Shown: positions 9,273 to 17,570 of the stretch, piece by piece
Position numbering within the stretch: the first letter of the stretch is position 1
Layout of the letters: each line of letters opens with the position of its first letter
Origin: Polyangium jinanense
GTDB taxonomy: Bacteria > Myxococcota > Polyangia > Polyangiales > Polyangiaceae
Assembly: GCF_028435365.1 (NCBI RefSeq)
Contig: NZ_JAGTJJ010000033.1
Location: 67,109-131,108, forward strand
DNA: 64,000 nt
Direction of reading: 5' to 3'
Made by a program: the position numbers and the translations under genes
The notes under the pieces: model-generated
What the model was told of the DNA's origin: nothing
What the model saw: only the letters and a program-made list of their open reading frames with translations
Database searches by the model: none

Positions 9273-10155
9273 CCAGCTCCCCTCAGCTGCCCCACTTCGG
9301 GTTCGCGTGAATGACGAGTTGGTGCTGGATGCGGGCGACTTTGGCCCGGATCGAATGATCCGGCCACCTGCGCGTCCCATGTACCAGCAGATATTCGACT
9401 ACCTCATGGCGAAACCGGATCCAGTCAAGGTGCCCTCTGGCACGGGAATTGGCAGGGAGGGCGTCGCTGCGACGGCAGTCTGCATTCGGTGGGGCTCGTA
9501 CTTCGCCGTGCTCGCCGACCGCAGCAAGCCAATGTGGAGCGAAGTCGCTTCACCCGAGACGAGCCGGATCTCCGATGACGAGATGGCGCGGATCAACATC
9601 GAAGCCTCCGCCGCTCTCGCTCATTGGGTGGATGTCTTCAGCGCCGATTGGCAGCTCTACGGTCAGCTCGTCAATCGCGCGGTGGTTTACCTGCCCATGC
9701 CGAAGAAGACGTCCAAACCGGAACGGGGGCTGGCCTTCGTGCCGCTCGCAGTGCCGGAGATGGCGAAGCAACTTGTCGAGGCGACCGATGCCGAACGTCT
9801 CGCCCTGGCTCGCGCTGATGCCAGCCATCACCCCAGCCGCGTATTCGCCAACGCTCTCGTGAACGTCGCCTGGCGCAACGGCCCGATCGAGAACATCCAT
9901 GCAGGACTTGCGGCAGCATACCCCATTGATCGCTGTCGGGTAACGGCCGCTGAGGAGCGCGAGCTCGTGAGGTTCACGTCCAATCGGATGGCCGCCGGAA
10001 TGGATGCGTGCCTCCTGCTGCGCAGCGAGCGCCAACGCTTCGAACGCTCCTGGCCGGAGCAGGTGCTTCCTTATCGACTCGCCAGCTTCCTACTCATTAC
10101 ACCAACCGGCTGGACGCTTACCGAGACGTCGCGTGACGTGCGGCTGATGCGTTGA
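9262..10155 (+). CDS. Protein of unknown function, third gene of the operon
   Basis: A 297-residue protein starting at GTG 9262, inside the end of the previous gene. I recognise no domain. It has no signal peptide or membrane segment. Tryptophan and aromatic residues are spread through an alpha/beta-looking sequence, with a central stretch (AALAHWVDVFSADWQLYGQLVNRAVVY) and a charged C-terminal third. The overlap with the nuclease-like gene argues that it is made together with it, perhaps as a partner or inhibitor. No function can be assigned. Confidence 0.55.
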   Translation: MLPDQLPSAAPLRVRVNDELVLDAGDFGPDRMIRPPARPMYQQIFDYLMAKPDPVKVPSGTGIGREGVAATAVCIRWGSYFAVLADRSKPMWSEVASPETSRISDDEMARINIEASAALAHWVDVFSADWQLYGQLVNRAVVYLPMPKKTSKPERGLAFVPLAVPEMAKQLVEATDAERLALARADASHHPSRVFANALVNVAWRNGPIENIHAGLAAAYPIDRCRVTAAEERELVRFTSNRMAAGMDACLLLRSERQRFERSWPEQVLPYRLASFLLITPTGWTLTETSRDVRLMR

Positions 10156-10254
10156 GGGAGACTGCACGGTCGTCCGGCGCCCCGGTGCTCGCCAACGGGT
10201 CCGACGCAGCTTACGCCCTATCGTGCGCACACCTTGGACGCATCCGACGGGTTT

Positions 10255-11271
10255 CTACCGGTCTGGCTCGGGCTCGGCCTCTATGGAGACGAGCTTCGGC
10301 AGGTGCTGGATGAAGAGCCGGAGCAGCTCCCGCCGAAGGACGACTCGCACAGGAAGCCCAAGCTCCTTCTGGAGCTTCATGCGCGCTGCCTCGAAGTCCG
10401 GCGTGACGCGCTCCGACGTCGAAAGGATCACCCCTGACGTGATCCCCTCGTACGACTGGCACGCCTTCTTGATCTGCTGGAGCGGTCGCGTCCAGTCGGT
10501 GTCCCACGACCACATCTTGATTTGCACAGCGACCCGGTGGGGCACCCCGAGAGGATCGCGATACGTGCAGATCGCGTCGGCACCATTCTCGTTCTTGCCC
10601 CCCGTGTGCTCGACGTTCCCCTCGCCGTAGAGCGTTTCGAGGAGCCGCACGCAGGGGGCCTCGAACTCGGCCCTCTGAAAGTGGAACTTGAACCGCTCCC
10701 AGCCGGCGACCTCGAGCTCCCCAAGGAGCGCTTCAAGCCGATCCCCTTCATCGTTGCCACCCGGACTGGTGGGCTCCTGAAGACCCTTCAGGATCTGCTC
10801 GACGTGCTCCCCGAGGTGGTCGATGTTCCAGAGGCGCGACAAGTTGCGCATCGTCTGCCGCAGCCCGGCCGCAACCCCTCTCGCCTGGAAGCCGACGGGG
10901 CGCTCCTCCGAGAGCAGCTCGACGGGCAGGATGTGCCCGTAGTCCTTCGGCGCCTTGGGGATCTGGAAGCGGTACGGACCCACCACGCGCACGATTGACC
11001 AGTGCCGGTCATTGGGGAGGTGCGCGACGAGGATAACGTCGCCCTTCTGGATGCTGTCGGGCTCGGCTCCGAGCATCCGGCGGTTCCCACGCCAAGCGGC
11101 CTGCTGCTCGTCGGTGATGCCCGCGTCCTTCCTCTTGCGGGCGGCGATCGTTTCGAGGTTCTGGTCCTCGCGATAGCCCCAGCCCTGGCGGAGGCGGCCC
11201 GCCTTCAGCTCGTTCCAGAGGAAGTCCTTTGCTCCCCGGTGATCGACCCGCATGACCCAGTAGCGCGGCAT
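10255..11271 (-). CDS. Mrr-type restriction endonuclease with N-terminal EVE/PUA-like domain
   Basis: A 338-residue protein with two parts. The N terminus (about 1-125: YWVMRVDHRG.., GDVILVAHLPNDRHWSIVRVVGPY) resembles the EVE/PUA-like domains that bind modified bases. The C terminus (about 200-330) holds an Mrr-type PD-(D/E)XK core: HTGGKNENGADAICTY followed by AVQIKMW, giving the G..NGAD...Q-x-K pattern. This layout is typical of type IV, modification-dependent restriction enzymes, which cut DNA carrying modified bases. It is transcribed towards the three-gene operon and away from the SNIPE-like gene. It stands alone, as expected for type IV systems that need no methyltransferase. Confidence 0.8.
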   Translation of the reverse strand: MPRYWVMRVDHRGAKDFLWNELKAGRLRQGWGYREDQNLETIAARKRKDAGITDEQQAAWRGNRRMLGAEPDSIQKGDVILVAHLPNDRHWSIVRVVGPYRFQIPKAPKDYGHILPVELLSEERPVGFQARGVAAGLRQTMRNLSRLWNIDHLGEHVEQILKGLQEPTSPGGNDEGDRLEALLGELEVAGWERFKFHFQRAEFEAPCVRLLETLYGEGNVEHTGGKNENGADAICTYRDPLGVPHRVAVQIKMWSWDTDWTRPLQQIKKACQSYEGITSGVILSTSERVTPDFEAARMKLQKELGLPVRVVLRRELLRLFIQHLPKLVSIEAEPEPDR

Positions 11272-11441
11272 CTCGCCAACGTACTGCGCCTGCCGCCCTG
11301 CCAGGAAGGGCCGCGCGCCAGAGCTTCCGCCTCTGCCGCCTGTGATTCATATGCCCGCTGTTCTGCCGGAGCGTCGGGTTGTAACCTGCGGTCTTCCGCA
11401 CTTTCTGGGTCGCGACATCGTGGCTGGGTGGGGGGATCCTC

Positions 11442-12824
11442 ATGACCGCGCTCGTCATCCTTCTCGTCGTTGTTCTCGCAGCACTCGCCGTTCTCCTGCA
11501 GCGCTTCGGCAAGCTTCAGGCCGATCACAAGGGCCTGTCTCGCGAGCACGAAGCCATCAAGGCGCGCTTCCAAGGCGTCGTCGACGCCGACGCCGAGCGG
11601 CAGCGCGTCCTCAACGAGGTCGGGCACATCCGCGCCCAGCACGAGCAGGCGCTACAGCAAACCCAGCGCCAGCACGCCACGGCCGCCACGGACCTGCAGG
11701 GCCTCCAGATGCAGGTCAACCGGGTGCGCGCCGAGCTCTCCGCGCTCGACGAGGAGGCGCACCTCCAGTCGTTCGGCTTCTACAAGCCGCGGTACAACTT
11801 CTCCTCCTCCGAGCGCTACCAGACGAAGCTCGAGGAGATCCGCGAGCGCCAGAAGCAGATGATCAAGGACAAGAAGGCTGCCACCTGCGCGATCGAGTGG
11901 ACCGTCAACGGCAGCGTCGCCGAGGGAAAGAAGCAGATCAACCAGACGCTGAAGCTCATGCTGCGCGCCTTCAACGGCGAGTGCGACGCGGCTGTCGCGA
12001 AGGTCAAGTACAACAACATCCATGTGATGGAAGCGCGCATCCAGAAGGCTCGCGAGGCCATCAACGGCCTCGCGGAGATCCAGCAGTGCACCATCACGGC
12101 CACGTACCTGAAGCTGAAGCTCGACGAGCTCTATCTCGTGCATGAGTACGAGGAGAAGGTTCAGGAGGAGAAGGAAGAGCAGCGACGGATCCGCGAACAG
12201 ATGCGCGAGGAGGAGCAGGCGCTACGGGAGATCGAGAAGGCCCGCCAGGACGCCGAGAAGGAGGAGAAGCGCTACGCCGACGCACTTCGCAAGGCCCAAG
12301 AAGATGCGGCGCGGGCTGATGGCAACAAGCAGCAGAAGCTACTGGCCCAGATCGCGGAGCTCGAGAAGAAGCTCGCGGAGGCGCATACGAACAAGGAGCG
12401 CGCGCTCTCACGGGCGCAGCAGACGCGCTCGGGGCACGTCTACATCATCTCGAACATCGGGTCGTTCGGCGAGCAAGTGTATAAGATCGGCATGACCCGC
12501 CGGCTCGACCCCATGGACCGGGTGAAGGAGCTCGGCGACGCGTCAGTGCCGTTCGAGTTCGACGTGCACGCGATCATCTACACCGAGGACGCCCCCGCAC
12601 TCGAGAACACGCTGCACCGCGCGTTCAACCATCGGCGCGTGAATCGCGTGAACGAGAAGAAGGAGTTCTTCAAGGTGAGGATCGAAGAGATCGTCGAACT
12701 CGTTCGCAACCACCATAAAGCCGAGGTCGAGATCGTCATGACTGCCGAAGCGGAGGAGTACAGGAAGACGCTCGCGATGGTGGAGCAAGAGCAGCAACCA
12801 CAGCCGACGTACGCGCTGGCGTGA
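11442..12824 (+). CDS. SNIPE-like membrane-anchored DUF4041/GIY-YIG nuclease
   Basis: A 460-residue protein. Residues 1-20 (MTALVILLVVVLAALAVLL) are a clear membrane helix, followed by coiled coil to about residue 105. A DUF4041-like region covers about 110-230 (FYKPRYNFSSSERYQTKLEE), then a highly charged coiled coil to about 330. The C-terminal GIY-YIG domain begins at GHVYIISNIGSFGEQVYKIG and continues through DRVKELGDASVPFEFDVHA. This order (helix, DUF4041, coiled coil, GIY-YIG) corresponds to the SNIPE defence nuclease, which acts at the inner membrane on injected phage DNA; the assignment rests on family knowledge. The gene is a paralogue of 1-1551 and the two nuclease domains are close to each other in sequence. 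Confidence 0.85.
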   Translation: MTALVILLVVVLAALAVLLQRFGKLQADHKGLSREHEAIKARFQGVVDADAERQRVLNEVGHIRAQHEQALQQTQRQHATAATDLQGLQMQVNRVRAELSALDEEAHLQSFGFYKPRYNFSSSERYQTKLEEIRERQKQMIKDKKAATCAIEWTVNGSVAEGKKQINQTLKLMLRAFNGECDAAVAKVKYNNIHVMEARIQKAREAINGLAEIQQCTITATYLKLKLDELYLVHEYEEKVQEEKEEQRRIREQMREEEQALREIEKARQDAEKEEKRYADALRKAQEDAARADGNKQQKLLAQIAELEKKLAEAHTNKERALSRAQQTRSGHVYIISNIGSFGEQVYKIGMTRRLDPMDRVKELGDASVPFEFDVHAIIYTEDAPALENTLHRAFNHRRVNRVNEKKEFFKVRIEEIVELVRNHHKAEVEIVMTAEAEEYRKTLAMVEQEQQPQPTYALA

Positions 12825-12851
12825 GGCGTCCCGGGCTGCTACGCGGCGGAT

Positions 12852-14735
12852 TCAATCCTCCTCAATCAGACCGTCCTCCCCGTGCCAATCGTACTTCCGC
12901 GCCGCGTGGAAACGGCCGTCTTCCGAGCTGAAGTCGGCGTGGTCGAGGGCGATGATCTGGAGCCGATCCTTGTGACGTTCGGCGACGCGGAAAAGCAAGT
13001 CGTAGATCGCTTTGACCGCCTTCCGGTCCGTCTCCTTCTTGTCGCTCTCCGTGGGAAAATACGTTTGGCTTGGTTGATCGATCATCAGTAGGGGCGGCAC
13101 GAAACTGCCCTCGAGGAATTGCTCGTGCAGGCCGAGCAGGGCGCAGAGGTGGTACATGACGAAGCTCTCCGCTCCTCCTAGGACCGGCAGTGATTCCCTT
13201 ACGCTACCGTTCACCCGCTGGATGGTAGAGTATGTTGGATCGAAGGCGAGGACACCGTCCCCGAGCTGGAGGCGCTCGAATTCTCCTGCCAGCTTGGTCA
13301 CCCGCGCACAGAGGCTCTGGGCAACGTCCACTTCGCTACGCTCGGTTGCCGTCTCGTGTATCTTTTTATCGATTTCGTCGATCTGTGCCCGCATTCGTAG
13401 CACATCGACCTCAGAGTCAGCTGCACTCTTTGTTGGTGCCCATTCGACGTGTTGCATAATGGCTCCGATGAAGCGCTCTCGCTGAACGCGCTCCTCCGTC
13501 AGCGTTGGCGCGATTCCTTGTTGTTGGAGAGCGCGCAGCTGGGTATCGATATCTTGTAACCTTGCGCTCTCCTTCTCGAGCTGCTGGTGCAGCTTCTTCT
13601 CCGCAGCGTCGAGCTCGGGAGGTATATTGCGCACGTACGCCAAGTCCTCGTCCAGGCTCGCCCTCAATTCGGCGAGGGTGTCCTCGGTGCTCGGCCCAAG
13701 CTTCGATCCACACAAGGGACAAGGTATTTCCTCATGCAATGGAGCCCCAAGGAGATCCACGACCCGAAGTCTAGTCGACTGCTTGTCCAGCGACTGTTGG
13801 ACATCGCGGGAAGCGCTGCGTAGCCGTGCGATCTGCTTCAGCTCCGACTCGATCCGATTGATTTCTCGGCGTGCGCTTTGCGATTGCGTTTCCAGTTCAG
13901 CGAACCGCGTCTGATTGGACGCGCCGCTCTGGAACTCGACAGTCGCTCCTTCCTGCAAGCGCCCAACCTCGACTCTCACGTCATCCATCGATTGGAGGTG
14001 CTTGTCCGGGACCACCCCGCCGAAGCTGCCTCTCTGCCAAACGAGCTGCGCCCGCTGCAAAACAGCCTTATGCTCGCGTTCGTATTCCCGACGTCGCTTC
14101 TCTGCCGCATCTTTGTCCTTCTGGAGCCGAGCGCGTTGGGCCCGGAGGGCCAGCAACTCGGGACTGATGATGCCTAGCGCGATTTTTACTATTTCCGCCC
14201 AGCGCTCCTTGTCGAGCAAGCGGCCGGTTCGGAGAAATAGCTCTTCTGTGGCGATGATGCTCTGCGGCTGAAGGAGCAGGGGAAGAAGATCGCTTGTTTC
14301 GACATGCCCGTGTACAACCTCGTCTGTTCCAAAGCGGAAAGCGGGTTGCGGCAAGTTCAGATGCTTCGCGAGCCAGGCACACGCGGTCTTGATCGAGGCA
14401 TTCGCTTCCACCGAGGGCGGGATGCTCGGGTGCGCGTTCGCGTCGAAGTAGGCTTCATCCGATGCCTGACCGGTGGCCGGGGGAGCCCGACGCCCGATGA
14501 TCACGGGAACATCGCGTACATACAGGACGAGGAAGAACCATGCCGCGAAATCGCGGACTTTACCGAGCGGGATTCGACATGTGGTCGCGCCGAGACAATA
14601 CTCGAAGATGTGGAGGATGGCGGACTTCCCCTTGGAGCCGACCCCCGTGATGATGTTGACGCCGGGACCAAATTCAATCCGCCGCAGTTTTCCATTGCGT
14701 CCCAGGATGACGATTTCTTTGAGGAACGGCTTCAT
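12852..14735 (-). CDS. ABC-three-component system ATPase (DUF3732, SMC/Rad50-like)
   Basis: A 627-residue SMC/Rad50-like ATPase. Walker A is NIITGVGSKGKSAIL near residue 30-42. A zinc-hook-like CPLCG lies near residue 330 between long coiled coils. The signature region is LGGAESFVMYHL near 510 and Walker B is LLMIDQPSQTYFP near 545, with the DQPSQ wording typical of DUF3732. It is the last gene of a three-gene operon; its ATG overlaps the stop of the middle component (ATGA at 14732-14735). The three together match the ABC-3C conflict systems, in which the ATPase is thought to sense and activate a nuclease partner. Confidence 0.88.
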   Translation of the reverse strand: MKPFLKEIVILGRNGKLRRIEFGPGVNIITGVGSKGKSAILHIFEYCLGATTCRIPLGKVRDFAAWFFLVLYVRDVPVIIGRRAPPATGQASDEAYFDANAHPSIPPSVEANASIKTACAWLAKHLNLPQPAFRFGTDEVVHGHVETSDLLPLLLQPQSIIATEELFLRTGRLLDKERWAEIVKIALGIISPELLALRAQRARLQKDKDAAEKRRREYEREHKAVLQRAQLVWQRGSFGGVVPDKHLQSMDDVRVEVGRLQEGATVEFQSGASNQTRFAELETQSQSARREINRIESELKQIARLRSASRDVQQSLDKQSTRLRVVDLLGAPLHEEIPCPLCGSKLGPSTEDTLAELRASLDEDLAYVRNIPPELDAAEKKLHQQLEKESARLQDIDTQLRALQQQGIAPTLTEERVQRERFIGAIMQHVEWAPTKSAADSEVDVLRMRAQIDEIDKKIHETATERSEVDVAQSLCARVTKLAGEFERLQLGDGVLAFDPTYSTIQRVNGSVRESLPVLGGAESFVMYHLCALLGLHEQFLEGSFVPPLLMIDQPSQTYFPTESDKKETDRKAVKAIYDLLFRVAERHKDRLQIIALDHADFSSEDGRFHAARKYDWHGEDGLIEED

Positions 14736-15286
14736 AGGTCGGTTTCAACCTCGGATGTCGTCGGCAGATGACCGCGCCCTTCATTGGTCAGGCCCCAGGC
14801 CGGTCGCACGCAAAGCACGTCGCACATGAACGCAACCGTCATGTGTCCGATCCAGTTTCCGAGCATCAGACATGCCTGCACCCGGCTTTCGTCATCAGGG
14901 GAAAAAACCTCCCGGAGACGTGCTCGCGCCATCTTGATGGTGTCCGTGGCCAAAAGCTCCCTGGTTTCCCGATCGAACAGAAGAGCGCCTCGTCGGAGAG
15001 CAACCGCCAGGCCGGCTCGGGTATTGGCGCTGGTCATTGCGACTCGACGGTCGAGCCCGACGAGCACATGCGGGTGGCGATGCACGAATTCCGCTAGGCC
15101 ACGCGAGGATGACTGCGAGATGCGCTCGACTGTCCTTCGATGAAGAATCATGGGCATCGCCAGATAAACGGAGACCAACGGAAGGCCACACCGTCCCGGG
15201 GAGGAGCCTTCGACGAGAGCGGACGCGAGGATGCCGCAAAACCCGGGGTTGAGCAGGCGATCGAATTGGGCAGTTCCGCTACTCAT
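14732..15286 (-). CDS. ABC-three-component system middle component
   Basis: A 184-residue protein between the nuclease/CTD gene and the DUF3732 ATPase. Its beginning (AQFDRLLNPGFCGILASALV) and the central 'LPLVSVYLAMPMILHRRT' segment are the style of the small middle components of ABC-three-component systems: an opening LNP..., then a hydrophobic LVFLVLP-like strand. It overlaps the upstream gene by 8 bases and the ATPase by 4, so all three are translationally coupled. Its biochemical role is not known; it is probably a linker or regulator between ATPase and effector. Confidence 0.75.
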   Translation of the reverse strand: MSSGTAQFDRLLNPGFCGILASALVEGSSPGRCGLPLVSVYLAMPMILHRRTVERISQSSSRGLAEFVHRHPHVLVGLDRRVAMTSANTRAGLAVALRRGALLFDRETRELLATDTIKMARARLREVFSPDDESRVQACLMLGNWIGHMTVAFMCDVLCVRPAWGLTNEGRGHLPTTSEVETDL

Positions 15287-16646
15287 CGCTCGGCTCCGAG
15301 TCGGGCGCCGTTACATGTTCATCGTCGCTGAGCGCACCAAACATTTCTTCCCATCGTGGGTGCCAGCCGATACGCGGGGCGTCGGCGAGGCGATGATAGG
15401 AGCCGCGGTAGACATACTGGGGTGGCACTTCCCTACCCAGTTCGGGAGGGGGCTTATCCATGAGATCATCGTAAAGCTGTCGGCCGTTCCACTTTTCATC
15501 AACCTGCGATCTCCGCTGCGCGACATCTCTATGATTGTGCCGCCAGCGATCGAGAAGTTCATCGTCAAACCGTGCCAGATCCTCACGAAGCACGGTGAGA
15601 TCGTGCGCCCACTCGGCCCGTTCCCGCTGCTCACGTAGAAAATCGACCAGGGCATCATCAAGCGCCATGGTAGGAAGTTCGATTGACTTCAACTGCTGAA
15701 CGAAGAGTCGGTCGTGACATGCGGCGCGCTCGTCCTGGCTCACCGCCGCGTTGCCAAATTGATAGACCCGTCCTTCCCCAGCGAATCGATTTCGAATCTT
15801 CTCGAGCCTATCGAGCACCTCCCCCGCGTGAATTCGCGCCCCCCGCTTGTTGTCCAATGCCTCCAGCACTGTCAGGTGAAACCAGCCTCCGAACTCCCGG
15901 GCCGCCGAGGCGAGGGCGCGTTCGGGAAACACCTTGTCCCATCGAAGCGCGTTTTTGGTCTTCGCCAGGAGTGCCTTTGCGCTTCCCGGCTGCTCGATGC
16001 GCATTCTTTCGAGCAGGTGACAAAGACGAGCATCAGGGAGCGCCTTCACGATTTCGATGTCATCGTTGACACTCGTGTCCTCGGAGGAAAGCGGATCTAG
16101 GTGCCGGCGAAAGTACTTGAGTCTCGGGCTCGAGCCCTCGATGGAGAGCGCCCTTGGTATATTTCCAACAATCTGCGCGGCTGTTGTAGCGAAAACGAAT
16201 TCGCGAATACTATCGTCATCCGACACGCTTGCCCAGTTGGCGAGCGTGTTCCAGAATCCTACATTCAGGTCACCTAGAGGTTTGGCTTCATTCTTCACCT
16301 GGATGAGGACATTCCCTTCGAGGCCGCTGATACTCACATCGTCTAGGTGCTCCATCCCTAGCTCTTCATCGGGCCGGAGCTCGAGAGCCTTCCGCATCGC
16401 GTACAGGATCTGATACGGAATGCCACTCGCCTGGCGTGGAACCACGGACGGTCGGCGGGCGGGCGAGTGAAGAACTGGTGGCGTCACTGGGAGGATCAGC
16501 GACCTCGGATCGGCAGGCGTGCTCCGGCCGGAGGATGGCTCGCCCGGGTCCGCCGCAGGAGGTTCGATCGCTGCCGGCGCTGGCCTGGGAGCAAACAGGT
16601 CAAGTTGCCCCTCGAGCTTGGCGTCTGGGTTCCGTCTGGTAGCCAT
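15279..16646 (-). CDS. ABC-three-component system effector with PD-(D/E)XK-like N terminus and CTD
   Basis: I chose the ATG at 16646 (MATRRNPDAK), giving 455 residues; the open frame extends further upstream without a better start. After a Pro-rich linker, residues about 105-170 (IPYQILYAMRKALEL, MEHLDDVSI, LIQVKNEAKP) look like a Cap4-type PD-(D/E)XK nuclease: an acidic ED/E..D strand followed by Q-V-K. The C-terminal half is the helical CTD found in ABC-three-component effectors (FRHNHRDVAQRR-like region, WHPRWEEMF end). It is the first gene of the operon and is the likely DNA-cleaving arm of the system. A 24-base perfect palindrome lies 52 bases upstream. Confidence 0.75.
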   Translation of the reverse strand: MATRRNPDAKLEGQLDLFAPRPAPAAIEPPAADPGEPSSGRSTPADPRSLILPVTPPVLHSPARRPSVVPRQASGIPYQILYAMRKALELRPDEELGMEHLDDVSISGLEGNVLIQVKNEAKPLGDLNVGFWNTLANWASVSDDDSIREFVFATTAAQIVGNIPRALSIEGSSPRLKYFRRHLDPLSSEDTSVNDDIEIVKALPDARLCHLLERMRIEQPGSAKALLAKTKNALRWDKVFPERALASAAREFGGWFHLTVLEALDNKRGARIHAGEVLDRLEKIRNRFAGEGRVYQFGNAAVSQDERAACHDRLFVQQLKSIELPTMALDDALVDFLREQRERAEWAHDLTVLREDLARFDDELLDRWRHNHRDVAQRRSQVDEKWNGRQLYDDLMDKPPPELGREVPPQYVYRGSYHRLADAPRIGWHPRWEEMFGALSDDEHVTAPDSEPSDE

Positions 16647-16697
16647 GGATGTAATCCCAGTGCAGGCTAGCAGGGGGCGCTGGGACACGGAAGGGTC

Positions 16698-16721
16698 CTC
16701 GGCGCATGCGCATGCGCCGAG
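16698..16721. promoter_or_regulatory. 24-base perfect palindrome upstream of the ABC-three-component operon
   Basis: Every base from 16698 to 16721 pairs with its mirror on the other strand; the core is GGCGCATGCGCATGCGCC. It lies 52 bases before the start of the first ABC-three-component gene and behind the dead methyltransferase fragment. There is no U tract, so an operator is more likely than a terminator. No dedicated regulator gene is adjacent. Confidence 0.5.
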
Positions 16722-16849
16722 ATGAAGTGCCGCGATCACCTTCCGCGCTTCACTGTACCCGCTGCTTCGGGTACGTCGGACCGCGTCTTCGCGAGCTTCC
16801 GCTGCACACGAGGCTTTGCCGTCGCCACACCCGGGAGAGGCAAAATCGT

Positions 16850-17520
16850 CTAGGAAGCCGTCTCAGGCGCATGCTGTGCCACCGGCGGGGTCTCGAACCC
16901 CGGCAACGGCAGCGTCTCCCCTCTCGGACGTGCCGCGGGTGGAGCTCGCTTGATCGTCACGTTGCTCGACAGCGGCGCCGGGTAGTCGATGCCCCTGCCT
17001 GCGAGGAGCTGCTCCACCGTCAGGATTTGGATCCACGGGTGCCGCCCCATGGCGAGTCGTAGAAGCCGTCCGTCGCGGCCTCCTTCTCCATCTCGCGCGT
17101 CGGCGCGTTCATCGTGAGTAGCGCACCGATCTCTGCTTGCTCCCGCTCGAGCACGCCGCGCAGCTCGCGCACGTGCATGGGCATGACCTTGCCGGCCTTC
17201 GCCGAGATGACGATCTGCTTCGTCCTTCCCCCGCGCCCCGGTTCATCATGAAAGAAGAGGCGCCCGTCGATCCCCTTGTCGAGCCCGTGCTTCTTCTCGG
17301 CCCGACGCGCGCCAACGCGCCCGAAAATCCACCACTCGAACTGGTGCCAGTTGTCGCACGCGAGCTGCCGCGCGTCTTCCACCGTATTCGGCTCGCCGAC
17401 CACGTCGAACTCCGCACCGGCCCCGAACGCCGCCAGCAGCCGGTGCTTCACGAGGTCGATCGCGAGGTGCGTGATGTCGATCCCGATCCAGCGGCGGCCA
17501 AGCCTGTGGGCGACAGCCAC
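16850..17520 (-). pseudogene. C-terminal remnant of an N6-adenine DNA methyltransferase with nuclease-like tail
   Basis: Two minus-strand frames together give the C-terminal part of a site-specific DNA methyltransferase. Frame one (17520 to about 17045) begins in the last methylase strand, RRWIGIDITHLAIDLVKHRL, and continues into FEWWIFGRVGARR, LDKGIDGRLFFHDEP and KQIVISAKAGKVMPMHVREL, the GIDG...K-x-G pattern of a PD-(D/E)XK-like module. A frameshift near 17040 moves to HPWIQILTVEQLLAGRGIDYP in the second frame. The catalytic NPP(Y/F) half of the methylase is absent, so the gene is truncated at its 5' side and broken. It may once have belonged with the restriction genes nearby. Confidence 0.75.
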
Positions 17521-17570
17521 GGCCGTTACTGTTCATGCAACGATATGGGACCGATACCGGATCCCTCGAA

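Noticed and set aside
16878..16905. tRNA-like T-loop text GGTCTCGAACC
   Set aside because: It is in the coding frame of the methyltransferase remnant and no acceptor or anticodon stem can be formed around it.
3011..17520. A DISARM system (Snf2 helicase plus adenine methyltransferase)
   Set aside because: The methyltransferase piece is a different type and dead, lies 10 kb away, and no DrmA-, DrmB- or DrmC-like gene is present.
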